From contig JAPTOF010000026.1 in NCBI GenBank assembly GCA_028554755.1, positions 1,364,001-1,428,000 on the forward strand: a DNA stretch of 64,000 nucleotides, in the 5' to 3' direction. The translations under genes and the position numbers were made by a program. Source of the stretch: Cordia subcordata. Lineage: Eukaryota; Streptophyta; Magnoliopsida; Boraginales; Cordiaceae. Position 1 is the first letter of the stretch. Each line of letters begins with the position of its first letter. The notes beneath the pieces are model-generated. The model had not been told where the DNA came from and did no database searches. It saw only the letters and a program-made list of their open reading frames with translations. Of this stretch, positions 58,601 to 64,000 are shown in pieces.

Positions 58601-61600
58601 GAGAGATAGACTTAGGGGTTGAATAGAAGAGAGAAGAGAACAACTACCGTTCATGTGGTCTGAAGCACCAGAGTCTAAAATTCACTTACCAGCACTGGAT
58701 GAGGACTGAGAAAGATAGGCAGTTGTAGTAGGGAAACATGTGCAAACGAAGCAGTGGAAGGTTGGGCAGCTTGCTGCAAAGCTTGCAACTGAAGATAATG
58801 CTTGTATTCTGCTTCAGACAAGTTTAAGGTAGGATAACTAGAGTTGGCTTGTTGCGGTGACAGAGCTGTCGGAGATGATTCTTCATTGTTGACATGGGCG
58901 GCATTAGTACTGTTAGAGGGTCGATCGTGCAGATTTCAGCATTTGTCCTTAGTATGTCCCAACTTGTTACAGTAGGTGCATTGTGGTGGAGAAGCATTAC
59001 CGGATCGCCCTCCTCCACGATTACCACCACGACTGTGACCACGACCACCGCGGGAAGCATTATCCTGACGTCCACCAGGCTGAGGTTGGACAAGCAAAGC
59101 GGATTGGTTTGACAGATTTTGGACAGGATTCCCAATAGATGCACGATCAAGGCGCGAATAAACTGCAGACATTGATGGTAACTCTGGTCCCGAAAGAATC
59201 TGAGATCGAATAGACTCGTACTGAGGAAGAAGGCCACGAAGCATAAACACAACAAAGTATTGTTCACGTTGTTTTCGTGCATCATTAGTATCAGTAGGGA
59301 AGATATCATTGTACTCAGATGATTCTTCATTGTTGACATGGGCGGCATTAGTACTGTTAGAGGGTCGATCGTGCAGATTTCAGCATTTGTCCTTAGTATG
59401 TCCCAACTTGTTACAGTAGGTGCATTGTGGTGGAGAAGCATTACCGGATCGCCCTCCTCCACGATTACCACCACGACTGTGACCACGACCACCGCGGGAA
59501 GCATTATCCTGACGTCCACCAGGCTGAGGTTGGACAAGCAAAGCGGATTGGTTTGACAGATTTTGGACAGGATTCCCAATAGATGCACGATCAAGGCGCG
59601 AATAAACTGCAGACATTGATGGTAACTCTGGTCCCGAAAGAATCTGAGATCGAATAGACTCGTACTGAGGAAGAAGGCCACGAAGCATAAACACAACAAA
59701 GTATTGTTCACGTTGTTTTCGTGCATCATTAGTATCAGTAGGGAAGATATCATTGTACTCAGATATGGCACGTCGAAATCGACCAAAATAAACTTGAAGA
59801 CCACGATATCCAACTGAATGTGGAGGAGATCATTGACAACATCATAGATGCGACTAACATTGCTGGTATTCATCTCTTTCGCCAAAGTCCATATAGCCTT
59901 ACAAGAAAGACACTCACCAAAGATATCATGTAATTCAGGTTCAATGGATTGCAATAGTAAACTGGTAAGTTGTGCATCAACGCGGCCCCAAGTCCGTTTA
60001 TTAGTAGCGGACAAAGTAGCTGGAACATCGTTAGTTAAATGATCTTCCAAGTCTTGCCCTCGAAACCATAACGTAACGGCAGAACACCAACGGGATTAAT
60101 TTCAACCAGTGAGTTTGGTCGTAGTAATAGTGGGGGTGCTATTGAATGTGGGTACGACAACAGAGGTAACAGACTCAGTAACAGTTGTAGAATTACTAGT
60201 AATGTCGTTGGAGAGATCCATACTAGTCATCAACACTCAATTAAAATAAAGGGAAAAGGCAAGAAGACCGATTAATAAAGTATAAAAAAAAAAAAAGAAC
60301 AACCACACTAACAACCTGCTATAATATCTTCCTTGTTGAGGTATTACTCCTCTATTCCTCTCTCTCTCTCTCTTTTTTTTTTTGGTTTAAGAGAGGCAGA
60401 CAACAAAAACCAAAACCATGGACAAATTAAGCAAAAAAAAAAAAAATTCACCTGCGTGAACATAACACCGTGAACAGTGCCTCGCCTGAACAGTGGCCTC
60501 GTGTGAACAGTATTATTATTATTATTAATTTTTTTTTTGTGTGCAGGATGTTCTAGTGGATTTTGTGGGTGTGAGGGTGGGTGGGTATTTTGAAGAAAAC
60601 CCTAATGTCTTGACCTAGCTCTAGATACTATGTTGAAAGAAATAAGACATTATAATTGAAGAGAATGACTTAATACATATTGTGTATTTGGCCCTATTTA
60701 TAACATACAAAGTTTCCTATTTCTCCACTTACCATAATGGAGAATTACCATAACTCTATTACCATAACTCTATTACCTTATTTATACTACTAACAATATG
60801 GTTTGGTTTTCTTGGAATTTGATGCCTTTTTGTTTTTGGGTTGGAATTTGATGCCTTTTTTTTTTTTTGGGGTCTGTAGTGCCTATTTAGTTGATGAAAT
60901 TAAGAGAATTTGTTGATGCAGTGGGTTTGCCTCATTTACTTCATTATCTATATGTGCTTAGGAGTTGGCCCTTGTAGAACTATTTTAATTCTTTTAGTTG
61001 AAGTGATGACATATGGCATTGTAATTGATATGCAGCACATATAATAAAAATAATAATATCTTACCTCTTGGAACAAGAGCTTGCTCTCTGGTGACTAATT
61101 TGAAATATGACTTCGTCGTCTGTGAAACACGTGTCTTGTTGATCATACGGAAAACAGATGCTGGTTTTGTCGTATTATGTGACCTTGTACATCACATAGT
61201 TTTTCCCTTTTCCAGTTTGGACCTTCTCATTCCTTATGAGGGCAGCCGTTCTTTCTATAACAGATTTATAGAATAAGAATATTTTTATGCTGTATCTGGC
61301 ATGGTGAATAAACTCACCAAGTTACTAAATGGCACTGTTGCATCTTTTATAATTATTTCCTTAGTATATCTGTCCCTCAACAAATTAACTATCTTCAGAT
61401 TCTCTGCTTGCAGCACTTTCCTTTGATCCTCCTTCCTTAACTAGCTTTGCTTCCTTATCTCGTTTCCTGCTTATATGAAAAATGGCACTCTTTAACTTTA
61501 TACTAGAATAGCTTGGTATTTTAACTTCGTGTGCTTGCCTTTGTTTTTATATAATGTACATATGCCAAAGCTTTTTCTAGAGTATAATTTGAAAGAGTTT

Positions 61601-63077
61601 ACTTTTTCAAATTCGATCTAAATCTCAAGGCTCCAAACAGATGGTGAGACACTAAAATGACCGAGGGAGTATAAGTAAATTCGGAAGCATAAAGTATTCA
61701 TTATGCAATGTTGCGTTGACAATGAAATTCTTGACAATTTTGGAGAAAAAATGTAAATCTAGGAATCTTGAATAATAGATTGTTTGCATCAGAATACCAG
61801 TTAAGGTTTTCAGCTTTTTGTTGAGTTACTTCCTTGGCATGAATTATGAAATGATAATCAAAAGTCGATATCACTGTTATAGGAGTCCAACATGGGTGAA
61901 AGTTATGGCCTCAAGCCAAGATTACTCGAGCATTGGTTGAAGAACTACAAGGATTCTGAGGGCAGTGATTTCTATTCATCTAAACAAATATTATTTTTTT
62001 CACTTTGTAAGTGAAATGCTTGAATCTATTTATCTTCTCAAGTCTACCTCTTCCTGTTTTCTATACGTGCACTTGGATATTTGAGGTTCTCTTATAGTGA
62101 ATTTATGGCCAGGATTCTCTTGATTAGTGAAAGGAAAGTATGATGGAATTTGCATTTTGAGTAACAGCTTTCCTGATCATTGTTGGCTATATTTTAATGG
62201 CATAAATTTACAATAAAATTCTCGACTTTGATGTTGACTGAGCACCAGCTTGATATGACCAATTGATTTTTCTATGTTCTCTGCAAAGGATTTTCAATAT
62301 TGGTGCGAACAAGATAATTTTTCTTTACCTTCTTAGCGTAGGCTGTTCTATCTAAGGATTTATTTTGCAGCCTCCTCTGATGGAACAACTTAATGCCTTC
62401 TCTGTTAATGGCCGGGGGCATATTGATTGTCAATTTGTCATCATTTTTGCTATAACCTGGTTACGCACCTGAGGCACACCAAGCTTGTGTGTCAATTGCT
62501 GTGTCTGTCATTTTATTTTGTTATAATGTCGATCTCTTGTTTGTTGCGGGGATGAATTCTATGTTTGCAATGTCCATTCTTTTGATAGTTTTTCCTTTTA
62601 GTTTTGAAATGCTTTTCGTGTCTTACAGGAATCACTACAACAAGGAAGTAGATAGGCTAATATGATCAATCCAATACACTATAATCTCCTTATAACTGTT
62701 GGAATGTCTTTCTAGGCAACAGCTATCGAGATATACTATATCACAACAAGAAGCCATTTTACATCAGAGGGTCAGAAGAAGACTCAAGGATTGTAGATGC
62801 TTATATTATGCATTCTGTATGTATAAGTGGAGCGACCTAGTTTCATATTATTCTTATCGTCCTTACATCCTCCAATTTATAATTGATTGCTGAATTTTTA
62901 TCTTCAAGTTCTTGTATTTATAAGTCTAAGAACCATATGCTGCAGCTGAATCATATCTTCAGAACTAGAGATCTTGTAAAGAAGAACAACGAGAAACTAG
63001 CTAAGCATCAAGAGCATGCAAGGAGAGATATTCTCAACCATGATCGTTTCCTTGACCAGGGGTTTACTCGTCCTAAG
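52416..63077 (+). CDS. UTP25: UTP25 / digestive organ expansion factor homologue (SSU processome), partial 3'
   Basis: Exons: 52416-52446, 52720-52827, 52927-53080, 53256-53344, 54147-54288 (or 54282), 55113-55257, 61883-62006, 62716-62816, 62946-63077. All have AG/GT borders and compatible phases, giving 342 codons from [10 protein letters not shown] to LDQGFTRPK. The N-terminus is basic, then acidic and disordered ([20 protein letters not shown]). The conserved core appears from [18 protein letters not shown] (exon 6) through [26 protein letters not shown] (exon 7), [20 protein letters not shown] (exon 8) and [12 protein letters not shown] (exon 9). UTP25 is a nucleolar, helicase-like protein needed for early 18S rRNA processing. 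The remaining roughly half of the protein should lie past 64000. Intron 6 holds an antisense Copia. A stop-free alternative at 63078-63098 is discussed in the findings. Confidence 0.9.
52655..52690. repeat. GT/ATGT microsatellite (intron 1)
   Basis: A (gt)n run followed by atgt units, just before UTP25 exon 2. Confidence 0.85.
53069..53120. repeat. 26 bp tandem duplication spanning the exon-3 donor
   Basis: The unit ctttaaagagaaggtaa plus ctcttcttg-like sequence occurs twice, giving two equal donors at 53081 and 53107. Use of the second would add 26 nt and break the frame. The first donor gives the right phase into exon 4. Confidence 0.8.
53501..53584. repeat. TA/CATA/TGTA microsatellite (intron 4)
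   Basis: Compound ta, cata and tgta units in the intron between exons 4 and 5 of UTP25. It is directly followed by a roughly 45 bp tandem duplication (shared gcctgttgcaaatcctt/gcctattgcaaatcctt) at about 53585-53670. Confidence 0.85.
54490..54985. repeat. Diverged duplication in UTP25 intron 5
   Basis: Segments about 54490-54620 and 54856-54985 share gctgtgaacttca, agcatagtc, and cattcattctgctcacattg/cattcattatgctcatattg. Many differences show it is old. Confidence 0.6.
55349..55541 (-). repeat. Intronic Copia 3' LTR
   Basis: 193 bp. It carries about 28 bp more than the other LTR because of extra copies of a taactctattacca-type unit near 55470-55520. On the element strand its first two bases read CA where TG is expected. 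Confidence 0.9.
55549..58655 (-). pseudogene. Intronic Copia pol, broken
   Basis: On the minus strand: protease end and pre-integrase (58161-58643, with [17 protein letters not shown] and [14 protein letters not shown]). Integrase core (57198-58034, with [10 protein letters not shown] and [15 protein letters not shown]). RT (56663-57421, with [20 protein letters not shown]). The catalytic YVDD is at 56499-56510. A further RT piece lies at 56259-56459, and RNase H at 55549-56217 ([33 protein letters not shown]). Breaks occur near 58150, 57200, 56560, 56240 and 55790. The typical integrase E motif reads VAELKN. It is inactive as read. Confidence 0.88.
58690..60050 (-). pseudogene. Intronic Copia gag with a 444 bp internal tandem duplication
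   Basis: The minus-strand frame starts [20 protein letters not shown] with a UBN2-type gag ([20 protein letters not shown]). A frameshift near 59820 leaves the true frame. The correct frame then gives [20 protein letters not shown], an Arg/Gly-rich part and a CCHC knuckle [14 protein letters not shown], twice (59380-59694 and 58936-59250), because of the duplication. A stop follows each knuckle in that frame. The expected extra N-terminal residues before 60050 are probably in the leader. Confidence 0.8.
58874..59761. repeat. 444 bp exact-looking tandem duplication
   Basis: Copies 58874-59317 and 59318-59761 encode identical peptides on both strands. They appear identical base for base. They lie in the gag of the intronic Copia. 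Confidence 0.9.
60631..60795 (-). repeat. Intronic Copia 5' LTR
   Basis: 165 bp with TG...CA ends. TATA-like ctatttataac (read on +) lies in its middle. It is followed on the minus strand by the PBS TAGTATCTAGAGC. Confidence 0.9.
60796..61882. other. UTP25 intron 6, 3' part
   Basis: Non-coding DNA between the Copia and exon 7. The frame at 61025-61276 follows an AG but breaks the UTP25 reading, since exon 6 joins exon 7 in phase without it. Confidence 0.6.
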
Positions 63078-64000
63078 GTACTTTCTCTTCTTGTTCTGTA
63101 GTATTCTTCTAATGCTAAGTTTAGAAGTAATCTATGAAAAACTTTTTGCAGACATGTTGAGTTGCAATAATGTCTAGGATCAAAACTGATGATGTTTTGT
63201 TATTTAATATCGGATCATACTTTAGTAACACATCTATATTTGATCGTAAATAGCACACCTATTTTTATTGAGGATCCTGATGCATGGTTGAAACTTTTAT
63301 TGTAATTGAACCAAATTATTAACACACTTATTTCCAGTAGTTCCACCTGCATGGCTGAGCCTCAGTATATTCGGTAACCACCTGGAAGTTATGTGCTAAC
63401 TGTACCAACTACACATATATTGGATTTTGCAAGGCTCTTGTGACAATGGCACTCGTTGAACTTGATATAAGTTTCAACTTATTTAAGTTCTACTTTGGGT
63501 GTGTTCTTAAGGATGGTTTTAGTATGTTTATAAGCTGTCAGTGCAGTCATTTCTTTTAGCAGCAATAATCTTGTTCATAGTTACTAGATTTGCCCTAGCC
63601 CTTTTTGAACTGCATGGTATATTACACGCCTCAAACCACGGTACCTTTGCATAATGAAATGCTGCAATTCATATTCCAGTCTGCTAAAGTTGGTGACCCA
63701 AAAAAGGTACAAATTTATTCCAAAACAACAACATAAGAGAACAGAAAAGACCTGATACTCTTCTTTTTTTCTTTTATTTTGAGTTTATATTACTAATAAA
63801 TATATGCAGAGTAAAAGATAGAAAAAATTTTCTGGTTTGCTTTTGTGTTTTGTGCTTGAAATACAATATTAGGAAATTATCTTAGCTAGTGAATTTGGTT
63901 TTTGGACTTTAGACTAAATTTGCAGCAAATTGTTTTTAATTTAATAAACAAAAAGGTTGTGTCTCTACATAATATTTGGTAAACAAACGCAAGAAATTTT
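63078..64000. other. UTP25 intron 9 or degenerate continuation
   Basis: No segment in this stretch encodes the expected next conserved block of UTP25. A small AG/GT-bounded stretch at 63680-63706 (SAKVGDPKK, phase 0) could be a mini-exon but has no family support. Confidence 0.4.

Larger units (their letters stand above)
55349..60795 (-). mobile_element. Full-length antisense Copia in UTP25 intron 6
   Basis: Short LTRs lie at 55349-55541 (193 bp) and 60631-60795 (165 bp), starting TGTTGAAA on the + strand. On the minus strand: PBS (60618-60630), gag, protease, integrase, RT, RNase H, PPT (purine run opposite 55541-55555), 3' LTR. Flanks GTATG (55344-55348) and ATATG (60796-60800) match in four of five bases, a worn target duplication. 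The polyprotein has stops and frameshifts. It lies wholly inside the intron between exons 6 and 7, opposite to the gene. Confidence 0.93.

Noticed and set aside
61025..61276. Frame of 83 codons in UTP25 intron 6 as an extra exon
   Set aside because: Exon 6 and exon 7 join in phase and match the conserved protein order without it.
63680..63706. 27 bp AG/GT-bounded mini-exon
   Set aside because: The peptide SAKVGDPKK does not correspond to the UTP25 block expected here; kept only as a remark.

Overview
The window is nuclear DNA of a flowering plant, probably a eudicot. Genes have short exons in long AT-rich introns, and about two thirds of the sequence is transposon and virus-derived material. 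The repeat mix (a Sirevirus with a 1.3 kb LTR, small Helitrons ending in CTAGT, a florendovirus-like endogenous pararetrovirus, PIF-type MITEs) would suit Solanaceae, but that family assignment is inference.

Layout. At 930-5021 lie the last three recognisable exons of an RCC1-repeat protein gene, with a 3' UTR to about 5.3 kb. From 5.3 to 19.4 kb there is no gene. This part holds a LINE RNase H scrap, a PIF-like MITE, an 893 bp foldback element with an 8 bp target duplication, a cluster of Helitron-like ends, and a 2.4 kb non-autonomous hAT-type element (15783-18165, TSD ATTTTTAT). A complete but mutated Ty1/copia Sirevirus occupies 19445-29119: LTRs of about 1.3 kb, Met-tRNA PBS, gag, pol, an extra env-position ORF, three polypurine tracts, and palindromic AGCCGGTCGACCGGCT repeats in each LTR. 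It sits in an older Helitron whose 3' end is at 29482. A second compact Helitron follows (29503-29946).

From about 30.4 to 38.1 kb lies a badly decayed Copia element on the + strand. A younger minus-strand Copia (32759-35721) is inserted in its integrase, with a perfect CTGGT target duplication. The inserted element has kept gag but lost most of pol, and its leader carries a dense cluster of TTGAC (W-box) cores. A Tourist/PIF-like MITE (40632-41107) and a solo LTR related to the Sirevirus (41212-42791) follow. An endogenous pararetrovirus (about 45.0-52.1 kb) shows movement protein, zinc-knuckle coat protein, protease, RT/RNase H and a second ORF, all broken by stops and frameshifts, then a TATA/polyadenylation region.

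The last gene starts about 330 bp after the viral sequence. It encodes the 90S pre-ribosome/SSU-processome factor UTP25 (digestive organ expansion factor homologue). Nine exons from 52416 to 63077 keep one open frame of 342 codons, and the gene should continue past the window. Its first-exon region is tandemly duplicated (the second copy has no ATG), one splice donor is duplicated, and intron 6 carries a full-length antisense Copia (55349-60795) with a 444 bp tandem duplication in its gag.

The host genes are an RCC1-family protein and a ribosome-biogenesis factor; nothing ties them functionally. Most of the interest lies in the nested insertions and in viral or transposon regulatory DNA close to UTP25. 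I found no tRNA, rRNA or CRISPR feature.
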